Part shown: piece by piece, positions 50,589 to 62,544 of the stretch
How positions within the stretch are numbered: the first letter of the stretch is position 1
Layout of the letters: each line of letters begins with the position of its first letter
DNA from: Dugong dugon
Taxonomy: Eukaryota > Chordata > Mammalia > Sirenia > Dugongidae
Direction: 5' to 3'
Length of the DNA stretch: 64,000 nt
Assembly: GCA_030035585.1 (NCBI GenBank)
Contig: CM057462.1
Coordinates: 137,666,734-137,730,733 of the forward strand
Program-made: the position numbers and the translations under genes
Notes under the pieces: model-generated
Databases searched by the model: none
Seen by the model: the letters and a program-made list of their open reading frames with translations, nothing else
Told to the model about the DNA's origin: nothing

Positions 50589-51420
50589 TGCTGCTGAGGC
50601 TGCTTATGTACAACCAAAAACCGCATGAGATTTGATTCATTAGTTTGGGAGTTTAGGGTCATGGTTTCATTGGACATCCCAGTTAATTGGCCTAATGACG
50701 CATTTAGTGCTTCTTTTTTACCTCCTAGTTCATTGTGTAGTGCCTGGGGTCTTAAAAGCTTGCAAGCAGCCATCCAAGGCACAACAGTTGGTCTCTATTC
50801 ACTTGGAGCAACAGAGGAAGAAGGAGAGTCAGGAATAGGAGGAGGATATGGAATGTTTAGCTAACTGCCTCCACAAATAACTACCTCATTTACCATGAGA
50901 TCAGAAGAACTGGATGGTGCCCGGCTACCATTACTGCACATTTTGATTGAAGATTCTATAGAAAAATCCTGATGAAAAGGGGGGAAATGCAGAACAGAAT
51001 TTCAAATTCTCATAGCCTTCACACTTTCTGGAGCCACTGAGGTTGGATGAACCCCTGAAACTATTGCCCTGAGATAATCTTTAAACCTTAAACCGAATAT
51101 ATCACCTGAAGTCTTCTTAAGAACAAGCAATAGTTTAACTAGTGAAAAATGTCTGCCTTGAGCATTATGCTCTTTTAAGAACTATCTATATGGCATCAAA
51201 GTGACAATAGCAACTTGAAAGATTAGACAGAAATCTTAGTGGGCAGTTAGTTTATGTAAATAAGGGAAGAACAACTCAGAAAAGGAGGGTGAGAATGGTT
51301 GTACAACTAGAAAAATGTAATCAATGTCACTGAATTGTACATGTAAAAACAGTTAAATTTGTGCATGTTTTGCTGTGTATATTCTCAACAACAACAACAA
51401 AATAAATAAACAAAAAAGAA
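50589..51420 (+). mobile_element. 5'-truncated L1 3' end
   Basis: GTGCCTGGGGTCTTAAAAGC, a GGATGGTGCCCGGCTACC motif and TCAATGTCACTGAATTGTAC are shared with 852-1598. It ends in a CAACAACAACAAC and A-rich tail (51388-51420). It represents the terminus type found first in the 852-1719 copy. Confidence 0.7.
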
Positions 51421-51821
51421 AGAAAACACTATGAGGCACAGTTCTACTCTAACATACTTGGGGTTGTGAACTGTTTTTGTTTTTGTTTTTAAATCAGGTC
51501 CAAAAAATCTAACAAAAAGGCCAAGAATGAAACACAAAAGAAAACTCTCCAGCCACACAGTGGGAAAACGTTAGTGAGACAGAGGTTATGGAGAAGTTAC
51601 AGGTCAAAACCAGGAGAACACTCAAGAAACCAGAAGTAAATACAGAGCACCAAGGACAAGAAGAACTTGAAAGTGAGCTAAAGTCCACCGCAGAAAGGAA
51701 GCACCATATAGTGTTCTCTTTTTCTGTCTTGCTGAATTCTTGCTGTATGAGACAGCCAGGTGACTTACTTTACCAGATGGGCTGGTCCAATGCAGAGCCT
51801 AAACCTTCAACTTGCAAAAAC

Positions 51822-51846
51822 CAACCAACCAACCGACCGACCGAAC
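51822..51846. repeat. Tetranucleotide repeat (CCAA/CCGA)n
   Basis: A short run, CCAACCAACCAACCGACCGA, that changes unit by a single A-to-G in the last repeats. Confidence 0.85.
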
Positions 51847-52016
51847 AATAAAAAAATCCCCCAACTTGCTGCCTCTGACAGAATATGATTCTATCTTATC
51901 TGTGCTCCAGATTCACCCTGTGGCTACACTGATTTTCTCATTAAATCTGTCTGCTATTTCCTCTCTTTTTCTGTTCTAGAGATACTTCTTTTTCTGTCAC
52001 TCCTGTGTTGTCCTGG

Positions 52017-52595
52017 TGTCTTAGTTACTTAGTGCTGCTATAACAGAAATACCACAAGTGGGTGGCTCTAATAAACAGAAATCTATTTTTACACAGTTTA
52101 GGAGATTCGAAGTCCAAATTCAGGGCACCAGCTCTAGGAGAAGCCTTCCTTTCTTTGTCGTCTCTGGAGGAAGGTCCTTGTCTCTTTTCAGCTTCTGTTC
52201 CTCAGTGATCTTCATGTGGCTTGGCATTTATCTTCCCCCATCTCTTCTTTCTTACTTAATCTGCTCTTCTATAGCTCAAAAGAGATTGATTTAAGACACA
52301 CCCTACACTAATACTTCCTCATTACCATAATAAAGCAAACTCATTCCCAAATGGGATTATAACCACAGGCATAGAAAAACCAAAAAGTCAAACCTGTTGC
52401 CATCAGTTGATTCTGACTCATAGCAACTCTATAGGACAGAGTAGAACTGCCCTATAGAGTTTCCAAGAAGCGCCTGGTGGATTTGAACTGCCGACCTTTT
52501 GCTTAGCAGCGCTAACAGTTAACCACTACGCCATCAGGTATAAGGATTAGCATTTACAACATATATTTTTTGGGGATGTAATTCAATCCATAACA
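52017..52595 (-). repeat. MLT1-like solo LTR, minus strand, perfect CCTGG target duplication
   Basis: The plus strand runs from TGTCTTAGTTACTTAG to CAATCCATAACA. CCTGG stands at 52012-52016 and 52596-52600. An AfroSINE lies inside. The minus-strand start TGTTATGGATTGAATT is typical of MaLR LTRs. Confidence 0.9.
52376..52538 (-). repeat. AfroSINE inside the MLT1-like LTR
   Basis: Reversed tail (TGATTCTGACTCATAGCAAC), middle (GAGTTTCCAAGAAGCGCCTG) and head (TTAACCACTACGCCATCAGG). It must be younger than the LTR it interrupts. Confidence 0.9.
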
Positions 52596-53099
52596 CCTGG
52601 ATAATCTGTTTTGTTTTTTTTCCCCTGTCTCCTTATTGTTTTCTTTTTCTCTCTCAGACATGGATTCTCCCTCATGGGTTTCTCTCTTCTTCCTGTTTCT
52701 CTCCCGGGTAGTTCCTCTGCTGCCACACTCTCTTTTCTATCCTGTGTTTTTTTCTGGCAGGTGTTTTGTTTATTCAGTTACAATTTCTCCATCCTCCTTC
52801 TACTAGATTTTTTTTTTTTTAAGCTCATCTCAACTTCACTCCCTAGTTCTCTCCCATTATCAATTTTCTTAGACAAAGTAGAGATTCTCTCTTAGGAATT
52901 CTCTTGTCTCAAATGCAACTGTAGCCTTTTCAACATGGCTGCCAACTTGAGAAAAGTTTTATCATCTTGCATTAGAACAGTGTATATAAAACTATGTGTT
53001 TTCTATAAGAATTTTTAAGATTTTATTTTTACAATTCAATGATCATTTAAAAATTAATATGAGCGTACTTGGGTTGATCTGGATGCCCATTATATAGCT

Positions 53100-53580
53100 A
53101 AGTACAGTCATTAAGGTGCACCTGACCCAAGCCATGGTCCTTTTAATCATCGCATATGCATGCGAAAGCTGGACAATGAAAAAGGAAGACAGAAGAATTG
53201 ATGCATTTGGTGAATTGTGGTATTGGTGAAGAATATTGACTATACTGTGGACTGCCAGAAGAGCAAACGAATTTGTCTTGGAGAAAGTACCACCAGAATG
53301 CTCCTTAGAAGTGAGGATGGTGAGACTTTATCTTGCTTACTTTGAACATGTCCTCAGGTAACACCAATTGCTAGAAAAGAACATCATGGTTGGTAAAGCA
53401 GAGGATCAGCTAAAACAATGGAAACCCTCAGTGAAATGGGTTGACACAAGACCCACAACAATGAACTCAAACATAGCAATGATCATTGAGATGGTGCAGG
53501 ACTGGACAACATTTCATTCTGTTATATGTAAAGTCTCTGTGAGCCGGAACTAACTCAGTGGCAACTAACAACAACTGTTG
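53100..53580 (+). mobile_element. RTE-type LINE 3' end, plus strand
   Basis: CACCTGACCCAAGCCATGGT, AGCTGGACAATGAAAAAGGA and the frame at 53368-53553 (VGKAEDQLKQWKPSVKWVDT) match the complement of 2453-3260 and 37338-38045. The 3' end reads GAGCCGGAACTAACTCAGTG followed by CAACTAACAACAAC. Confidence 0.85.
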
Positions 53581-53584
53581 CAGA

Positions 53585-54600
53585 ATTTCAGTATTCACTG
53601 TTGCGTATATAATTGCATAGGCATCAAAAAACATTGGTGGATTTAATACGTAAGTGATGAATTTGAACCAAATGAAGGCTGAATGACATCATGGTGCATT
53701 GTGCAGATGAATGTTTTTTAGTGATTCAAATACAGAAAACTAATGGGAGAAGTGAGTCACTGCACAGTACAAAATAGTAAAAGCCTGCCAAACTAAAACA
53801 AACCTGTACTGGAGCAGTCAGTTCCATGCCTACTTTCAACCAAGTAACATCACCTTAAATTAATGTGATTCATTTTAATGGGTTTGATTATAATTAATTT
53901 ATAAATTTTATTTAACTTTCTAATTGTATAGGAGTTAGATGCATAAGAGGTTTATAACTATTTTTCTATTCATGAATACTTATGTAACACTGTAATAAAT
54001 ACAATTTGTCAGGTTTCTGTGGCCAAGATTCAGTAACAGGGACTAGATTTACCCTCCTTCCTAAAACAACTGAAAAATGAACAAAGTATATGGAACAGTA
54101 GTTTTCAAGATATTAGAATTCAGGCAATGAAGGATAGTGATCCCTGGAAGAAGAAAAGCAAACAAGGTGAGCTCTACAATTGCTCCAGCTGACTGCCGGG
54201 GGGAAGTTTCTAGGCCACTGCACAGGGAGAAGAAACGCAGTCACTGCCCAGTGAACTCCCTGAGTCTAGAATGTGGACTGAGTCTTTGAGGAAACCAGGG
54301 TGGCTAGAGTTTGTAGGACGGAGAACTGAGGAGGACAAAACATCACAGAGACAGAACTCTGGAGACCTGCAGAGGGTCCCCCTCCAATACCGGAGTACTG
54401 AAGAGCGCATGCACATGAGGAAACTAAACCACCTGAGACTGTGAAAGAATTACTTAGATGGATTAGAGGGAATACTAGTGCTCATCAGAGTCAAGAAAAG
54501 TGCCTGTCTGCTCCACACCCCCAGCTCCCAGCCAAACTGGAAAACCTCATAATTCACGGGGCATTGTGTAGAGTGCTGAGAATGGTCTTGCCTTAGAAGT
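53585..54600. other. Unassigned interval
   Basis: No gene, RNA or nameable repeat is supported. The small minus-strand frames near 54210-54416 and 54450-54725 lack family features. Confidence 0.4.
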
Positions 54601-54607
54601 GGGGGAA

Positions 54608-54735
54608 TACAGGCAGTCCCCAGGTTACGAACGAAATCCATTTCTAAGTTTAAGTCAAATTTGTAGGTAAGGCAGAACAGGTACATATGGTTCTTATTTA
54701 GCATCAGTTGGTCAAATGAAGCCAAAATAAAACTT
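54608..54735 (+). repeat. DNA transposon remnant, possibly Tigger/mariner type
   Basis: AGGCAGTCCCCAGGTTACGA, then AGGCAGAACAGGTACATATG and AGCATCAGTTGGTCAAATG. The opening is the kind seen at the ends of old mammalian DNA transposons. Family not confirmed. Confidence 0.45.
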
Positions 54736-54975
54736 TTCAGACCTAGAAAAGCTGAAAGAACTATCAGAAGACCTGTTCTACGAGGAATGTTAGAGGAAGC
54801 CGTTCCGGCAGAAGGAAAATGATACCAATGAAATCTGGGAACTATACAAGGAATGAGCAGTGCCAGAAATGGTAACTCTGTGGGTAAATATGCAAGATTT
54901 TTTTTTTAATTGCTTAAATCCTATTAAAAGAGAATAAACTGTTAAAACAAAAACAAAATAATAACGTTCTTTGGG

Positions 54976-54977
<2 letters not shown>

Positions 54978-55015
<38 letters not shown>
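54978..55015. repeat. (AC)n microsatellite
   Basis: About 15 AC units followed by a short TATATA run. The minus-strand frame across it reads CVCVCVC and is not a gene. Confidence 0.95.
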
Positions 55016-55099
55016 GATTTTATATATATGTATAGTAAGTTAACATAACAGGTCTGACTGCTATTCTTTGAAAGGCCTGTTGACAAGGTTGGCTCTTGG

Positions 55100-55735
55100 C
55101 GGGCATCTGTGAACGTGGATTTCCACTATTAATTAATAAGAGTGGCTCACTGTGCCTAAACTGTTTGTACAAATAATATACTTTATGCTGAGCACCTGCT
55201 TTCCTTCTGGGAGTCTGGGAGTCTGGGAGTCTGGGACTTGCCAGGTAGGGTGTGCCTATGTAACCAGTCCTCAGTAAAAAACCTGGGCGTTGAGTCTTTA
55301 AAAAGCTTCCTTGGTTGGCAAAATTTCACACACATTGTCACAACTCTTGCTGAAGGAATTAAATGTGTCTTGTGTGACTCCACTGGAAGAGGACTCTGGA
55401 AGGTTTTGCCTGGTTTCCCCTGAACTTGGTCCCATGTGCCTTTTCTCTTTACTGATCTTGCTTGATATCCTTTAACTGTAATAAATCATGGAAACCCTGG
55501 TGGTGTAGTGGTTAAGAACTCAGCTGCTAACCAAAAGGTCAACAGTTTGAATCCATCAGGTGCTCCTTAGAAACCATATGGGGGCAGTTCTATTCTGTCC
55601 TGTAGGGTCGCTATGAGTTGGAGTTGACTTAATGGCAACAGATTTTTTTTTTTTTTTTGGTAATAAATCACTGTCATGAGTTGACTATACCTGAGGGTGG
55701 TCTTGGGGACCCCTAACCCAAGAAATAAACTGTAT
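55100..55735 (+). repeat. Probable old LTR with a SINE in its polyadenylation region
   Basis: CCTCAGTAAAAAACCTGGGC, TTGTCACAACTCTTGCTGAA, GTGTGACTCCACTGGAAGAG and CTGTAATAAATCA followed by a GGTGGTCTTGGGGACCCC block. The order recalls a MaLR or ERV-L LTR. The SINE sits directly after its AATAAA. A tandem GGGAGTCT triplet lies at 55209-55232. Confidence 0.55.
55489..55659 (+). repeat. AfroSINE with GTAATAAATCA target duplication
   Basis: The head reads AAACCCTGGTGGTGTAGTGG and the tail CTATGAGTTGGAGTTGACTT, then a run of about 15 T. GTAATAAATCA occurs at 55478-55488 and 55660-55670. Confidence 0.92.
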
Positions 55736-55854
55736 GCAAGCAATAGCACAAAGGCTGGGAGGGGAAAAATGGAAGAATATTATTGTTTCTTGTATGTGAT
55801 ATAATTTATTCTGCTTAAGTGACTGTACCCTGACTGATACAAGCTCCATGAAAA

Positions 55855-56700
55855 ACTTGTTGAGAGTTGGAATCAGGTTGCATTAAATCTATAGATCCAT
55901 TTGGAGTCTTTTATTCATAAGCATGGTATGTCTCTCCATTTATTTAGCTCTTTTTAAAAGTCTTTTAATAAATTATTATTGTTTTTCTTCCATAAAGGAC
56001 TTATACTTGTTTTGCTATTCCTAGTTACATTATATTTTTATTACCACCGAATATTATGTCTTTTCAAGATTTCAATTTTCTAACTCCTTGTTGCTGTCAT
56101 ATGTTAATTTTGTATATTGATCTTATAGTCAGCAAATTTGTCATACTCTCTTAATTGTCTTTGTTACCTAGTGTTGTCATAACAGAAATACCGCAAGTAG
56201 GTGACTTTAAAAAACAGAAATTTAATCGCTTACAGTTCTGGAGGCTAAAAGTACAAAACAGGGTTTCAGCCATGTTGGTTCCTTCCTTGTTGGAAGCCCT
56301 GGGCATTCCGTGACTCTTTGGTGATCTTATCTGACTTCCCCTTCCCCTGTGTGTGTATGTCTCTGTATCTAATCCGCTCTTTTTTATAAATCAGAAGTAA
56401 TTAGATTTAGAACCCATCCTATGCAGGTATATTATTAATATAACAACAACAACAACCCTTATTTCCCTTCCAAAGAGTATTATATCCACAGGTATAGAGG
56501 TTCGGATTCCAACGTATTTTGGTGGGGGGACACAATTTAATCCATAACACTCAATTCTAACAATTTATCTGTAGATTCTTTTGTGTCTTCTGTTTAGACA
56601 ATCATATATCTGTGATGTCTGTAATGTGATATTTTGTTTCTTTCTAATCCTTATACCATTACGTTTTTAGGAGTTTTCTATTGAAAAAGAAAAATTTTAG
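55855..56700 (-). mobile_element. L1 ORF2 fragment, minus strand, split by an LTR
   Basis: Reverse-complement L1 text: TTAAATCTATAGATCCATTT, GGTATGTCTCTCCATTTATT, then after the LTR CTAACAATTTATCTGTAGAT. The interruption is the MLT1-like LTR at 56156-56549. Confidence 0.65.
56156..56549 (-). repeat. MLT1-like solo LTR, minus strand
   Basis: From TGTCTTTGTTACCTAGTG to TTAATCCATAACA, homologous in order to 52017-52595 (GAAATACCGCAAGTAGGTGA, CTCTTTGGTGATCTTATC). TTAAT on the left and TCAAT one base beyond the right end may be a decayed target duplication. Confidence 0.8.
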
Positions 56701-56704
56701 ACAT

Positions 56705-59700
56705 ACTCCGAATTTATTGTGTGGGAATCTGGTTATAATATGAATAATATAAATCTCAAGGCTTCTCTTTTAAGGCTCCATCAGTGTAAACAACTGTTTA
56801 TTGCTCCTCTTTACCAAAAGACAGAGATCTTGAATGGCCAATTTGCATTTCAAAAGAGATTCTTTAACAATTACTCTAAGGCAGTGGCATTCACTAAGAT
56901 TGGTGTCACCTAGTGCTGTAACTCATGGTGTCCCACCCACCATGGACTTCCTCCAGTACCAGACCATACGGAATCCTTAGCAATGTTTCTTGTACTAATG
57001 TTACTTGTAAATTGTAATTCCTGTGAATCACTCGTTTTTTTCCCTTTAATTACTACTTCATTCTCAAAAAAGTTATTGATATAGGTTCACAAATACTATA
57101 CCACAATATTGTAGCTAAAACACTGGAAAATCAGCAACTGTAAAAATACCCGCAGCAACAGCGACAGCACGAGGATGTAGCGTGTGCAGACAAAACCACG
57201 TGATTCATAACGCAAAGCATCACTGTAATTGGGTAATACTGGTACCTCAGACCACAGCACACTAGAAGGTTCAAAAAGTAAATTAGCATAGAGTTTTAGC
57301 CTTGTAGGTATATTGATACATGTAAACTGGGCTTAGGAAAAATGTTTTTGTTGTTACAACTAATGACAGGGCTATTTTTATAGATGGTCATTTTGATGTC
57401 ACCCCCTCCAGTGGGGTCCACCCCTCCTGCACCCCTATAGTGATGCCATTGCTCTAAGGTTCTCAAAGGCTATCGATTCAGATTCTCTGAACTCTTTTCG
57501 ATGTTTTTAAGGCAAACCTAACAGCAGGAAAGACAAACAAAAATTTTTTTTGCATGAAGGGAAGCAGGAGGCTTCTTTACTAGGAGCCTAAGTCCTAGAG
57601 ACACAGTTGACCAGATGTCGCTTTTCTTTACTTCAGGTGGCTACTGAAATGAAATCTGAGCCTCTCACCCTATGTAAGCTAAGTGAGATACTTTGGAGTC
57701 TTCAATGTATTTTCTATCCATCAAGCATGATTCCAATGATGTGACTGTGGCAAATGAGGGACTGCCTATGTCAGAAAAAAGGAGGCAGGGGTTAAAGAAT
57801 CAGGGAAATAGGTCAGTGCAGCAGGAAAATGAAAGCTCTGACTTGTGCAAAAGATTGAGGGAATGCAAACGAGAAAGACGGCTACTTTCCTAAAAACACT
57901 GAGTTTTAGGAAAACAGCAAAGTATAAAGAAAATACAAAAACAAAATAATCCATGGTTCAACCACTGTTTGGGACTTACATTTTTATGGGTATTAAAATG
58001 GAGAGGGGTAAGGAAATATTTTAAAAAGATAAAATTGAAATCATTTTTAATATAGTTGTGTCTGGATTTTTCCCCCTTAATATCATGAGCATTTCTTTGT
58101 ATAAGTACAAATTCCTCAAAAATGTTGTTTGAGAATTTTAAACCCAACATTCTGGAACATAAGCAGAGTTTACTGGGAAAGACCAATGTGACTTCTAGGC
58201 TACAGAAGAATCTAATTGCCTCTGGGTGAGCAGGACTAGAAAAGATAGCAGAGCAGCAGAGATGAAGGCTGTATTGTTCTTCAGTGGATGCTGGGTCTCA
58301 CCAGGTCCCACCCCATGATGCTGTGAGAAACCTGGGCTGTTCCTTGAAATAAGACTTTGTGCCCTTGTCTGTGCTCTGGGTTTATTAATTCCTGGCAGTC
58401 CCAGACCTGAGATGAAGGTACAGCTCCTCAAATAAGAAAGGAGGTAACAGGGAAGATGATAAAAGAAGAAAAGTGTAGGTGAGAGAAGTTGAAGGGAAAG
58501 AGAAGTGAAGAAAGAACAAACCCAGAAGAGACAGTCAAGTCTCCCCTGTATAATTTTTGTTTATTTGCTTGTGTGTTTTTTTTTGTGGCAAGAAAAGCAG
58601 ACGATGTGACAACCTTGGTAACATTCAAATGGGAATCAGGAGACCTGGAGGTTTTGCTAGTTTTCACTGTTATGGAGTCTTCCATAAAAACATCAAGTTT
58701 CATCAAGGCCAGGGCAGAACTTTCTTGTCACCATGGTTTCTTGTATGCCCTCAAAAATGCCATTCTCCTTCCTGCCTCCAAGATTTTGCAATTGTTAATC
58801 CCTCGATTTGGACTGTTTTCTCCTTTCTCTCTGCCTTTTCAGATCCTTCCCATTCCTCAAGGCATAGCACAAGTCAACCTTCCTTAATAAAACTGTTCCA
58901 ACTTCTCCAGTCCCACTTCAGTCTTCACTGAATTTCTAATGCACCATAGACTCAAGTCCTTAATTACATACTATCACTAAAATCATACACTATCTCAGTG
59001 TAGTCCTGATATTTTCATTCATTCACTCCACAAGTATACGTTGAGTAGCTTTCATGTGATGGGCATTAAACACTGGTGTGTTATAAGTGCCTGGAAGGCA
59101 GGAACTTGCTCCATAATACTGAGCTTTTCAATGCTTCATACATTCTCAACTCTTGGGGACAGGAAGGCTGAAGGTGGGAGGTTGAGAAGAATCTAAGTGA
59201 AAACCAAACAGTTTTGGGTCAAGGGTGCAGCTTTTTGAGAAATGGGTAAATAGTGTCTAATGCTATTGATAATTTATTAAGAAAAATGACAACTGAGATG
59301 AAACCATTGGATTTTACAATTAGAAAATTATTGATAACATCCCAGAGTGAGGTCTCTTTAGAATGCTTGGACCAAAAGCCATTAAGGAAGTGTTTAAGAA
59401 CAATGGGGGTTCAGGAAGGAAACACACGGGTTATAAAATCCTCGAGGAATTTTGGTTAGGATAGCAAGAAGGAGACTGTTGTATTTTGGCCACTCCTAAC
59501 GTAGATACTGATGCTTTAGGTAACCAGTGCCAGAAGACACATAGTTTATTCTACTCATTCTGTGTGATGAGGAGTTTGTTTTCTTTTGTAAATAAAACCT
59601 AGCCCATTCAATCATGAACACTTATTCAATACAAAATGTAGAGAGGCCTTTTTATAAAAATGTTTCTCTGCTTTTTGTCATGTGTAATATATCCAATTTT

Positions 59701-59790
59701 GAGCAGAAGCTCTTGGGGTTAAAAATGGCTTTTAGAAAATGTAGTTATAAAATAAAGCTAATGCAAATGTTGATGTAAATAATAATGATA
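56705..59790. other. Unassigned interval of about 3 kb
   Basis: No gene or RNA is supported. The two overlapping frames at 58489-58887 and 58557-58931 (132 and 124 residues) have no domain; they cover L2/MIR-like text near 58840-58920 (CCTTCCCATTCCTCAAGGCA). Confidence 0.4.
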
Positions 59791-59794
59791 ATAT

Positions 59795-60015
59795 TAAACA
59801 CTTATATAGTACTTACTGTATGCTGGGCACTGTTCTTAGTGCCTTACATATATTAACTTATTTAACCCTCATAACAACTCGTTGTAACAAATGAAGAAAC
59901 TGAGAGGTTAGCTAACTTGCCCTAGATCACACAGCTAGTAAGTGGCAGAGCCATAATTGAAACCCAGACAGAGGGTCTCCAAAGCCCACCTCTTGAATAC
60001 TTTACTGTACTGCTA
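59795..60015 (-). repeat. MIR SINE, near full length
   Basis: Reversed MIR order: GTACTTACTGTATGCTGGGC, TTAGTGCCTTACATATATTA, TAGATCACACAGCTAGTAAG and TGGCAGAGCCATAATTGAAA. The clearest MIR in the window. Confidence 0.9.
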
Positions 60016-60019
60016 AAGA

Positions 60020-62540
60020 TCAGAGTGGCTCAGTTCACCTGTCTCCATTTCTCTGATCCTTTCAAGGCCTGGCATGTGCATTACCCTTAAGTGTTCTTGA
60101 TCAGTGAAGCCCTAGGATCTCAGAAGTGAGGTCAGTCTCCCAAACCTCTTCAGGCCTAGGCATGCCTAAAAAGCTTTTCGTTTGTTCTGCATGACTATGT
60201 TATTTTGGATGCAGTTGAAAATTGACAAAGAGCTCAGCAGCACTGAACAGAAGTGACCTTTCAAAATTGACTTAGAAAAAGGTGTGAAATAGGAGGTTTT
60301 GCTTAGATGCATTTCTCCCCATATTGGGGTCATCCTTGCTACTTGTGGCCATGTCTTTGTAAAGTGTGGTGCACTCGACAGAAAATGTACTCTATTCAGG
60401 CAGATACCGTAGTGGTTAAGGGTTGTCTCATTGACCAGATCGAGATAGCACAGTAATAACACATTATGATTGCATTGTCTAATTCAAACAAATTTACCTA
60501 AAATACTGACAATCTTTGTTTAATATGAGCCTTTACAAAGACAACAAAAGGATTTATAAAGGAAAGCTTTATATATACAGTCACAAGCAATTAATAAATA
60601 GATATGACAAATAACATGCAATTATCACTACAGTGTTTTGTGCTTCTGGTACCAAAAAAGAAACCATCCTCACTAAATAGTTGCTATAACCTTTATCCAG
60701 AAGTATAATGTTATCCTTCTTATTTTGGTTCTCTTCATCTATTGTCGTTTTGCTGATATGATCCATGCCAGGCTATGGGGCACTAGTGTGAGGCAATTGT
60801 TCTTGAATGGTATGAAAACTTAGTAGAATGACTGTCACCTATTATTCTGCTTTGAACAAATATTTTGGAAAACAGCATTTTATGGTTGGGATCAGCACAC
60901 TTACCTCCTTCTTTAGATTCTCCTCTAAAGAAAATGAACCGACAGCAGAATTAACCAAGTTCCATCCTAGTTTCCATCCCAGCAGTAAAGTTAGAAAGGA
61001 CTATGGGTTTGAGAATGTTATGGATTTCTTAATCTTTGTAATGCACTTATGTTTTCTTACTTTGATTTTTTTCCCTTCAATCTCTCTAATGCTAATAGTA
61101 ACATTGTTATATAGAACTCCCATGCTATTATTTGGGAGCAGCAAGACAGGGGCAGCTGGAAAGACTGCAGCTCCCTCCAAATCTTGTCCCAGGAGACAGA
61201 ATCTCAAGAAATAGTTTGAGGAGTGTCTGTAGACTGGAGTGTGGTTCAGGGGTAAACATAAACACAGTGAACATAGAGAAATACTCTGGGTCTAAGAAAG
61301 AGTCAAGACTGAGCAGTAAGAAGGTCTTCATGAGGTTTCCTGGCAATTGGTTACTTTCTTCTATCAGAACTGATATTCTGATTAGAAAGATTAGTTCGAT
61401 TTTTTTTGCTTCGAAATAAACATGCCACCAACTATATTTCTAATGTTCTAGGTATTTCTGTTACTGTTTATTATTTCACAGTGTCATGAAATACTGAAAT
61501 GTTGGAAGTGCTTTATCAGAGTGCCCAGAAGTTACTTTTTCTTTTTTTCCTCTAAGGAGAAAATTGCCAGAGAGTTGCCTTGAAACTCAAAAGGGATGCT
61601 CTCCCGCCTCAAGGTGAAATGTAGCATGGGATGCCTTGGAATCACTTAGAAGTCTCCCTTAGATGGATCCCCTGGACTGATATCATTGAGGGAAGCCTCT
61701 GTTAGAATGGTGGATTCAGGGGAAAGAGCTCTGAGCTCAGAGGAAAGAGTGACACTACTTGCGAAAGGAATTTTAGTATGGTAGGTAGATAGTTGAGTGC
61801 ATATGCAGGCTGAAGAGGAAAAGCCAACATGAATGAAGTGATTGAAGGTGCAAGAGAGAACTAAAAACAGGTGAGAACAAGGTCTCACACCAGCAGAGGG
61901 AAAGGATGGAATTAAGGATCTTAGTTGAAGTAGAGGAAGAATATGTTTTTCTCTCAGACTTGTGAGGGTAAATAAATGGTAGTTAAAGGTCCAGGGAAAC
62001 ATCCAGCTAATTGGATAAAAAGTTAGTTACAATATTGTATTATGGCATTGAGTCTTCAGAAATACTTTGTTTAAATGCAAATGTTACCTTGGAGAGGTGT
62101 CATATTTGACAATTAGCATCTACAATCACGGATATTTTATCATTTCATTGATTAATTTTCAGATTAATTTGCTACCACCTATCAAAAAAAAAAAAAAAAA
62201 AAAAGGAAATGGAAAGGCTAGGGGCTGTCCTTAGACGAAGTATGAAGTAGAAGAAATTGATTTTCTTCCTCTTTTCACTTCCCCTTTCAGGACCCTTATT
62301 GCGTGCTGAATTCTGCTTGATGCTACTTTCTCTTTTTCTTCAGAAGTCAATTCTGATACTGTTCTCCAAATGTTTTACTTTAAGGTAGATGTCAGCCAGA
62401 ACGATAATGAGTTAAGCTGTAACCCTCAGCTTTGTGTTTCTGACACATAAAGAGCCCATAAGACCCAGCTGACTGACTCTAGAAGGGACTGAGGAGATGG
62501 TGGAAACTCAAAACATATTTACCAAGCTGAATGCACCCAG
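60020..62540. other. Unassigned interval of about 2.5 kb
   Basis: No gene is supported. The frame at 60828-61214 (128 residues) is open but has no signature and no coding-like context. A run of about 21 A at 62184-62204 has no recognisable element in front of it. Confidence 0.4.
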
Positions 62541-62544
62541 TTAG

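Noticed and set aside
54978-55015. Possible CRISPR-like or satellite array
   Set aside because: It is a simple AC/TA microsatellite; no array of spaced repeats occurs anywhere in the window.
58489-58931. Two overlapping plus-strand ORFs of 132 and 124 residues
   Set aside because: They overlap in different frames, have no domain or splice context, and cover old repeat-like text.
60828-61214. 128-residue ORF
   Set aside because: No signature, no CpG or splice context; an ORF of this length is expected by chance in 64 kb on six frames.
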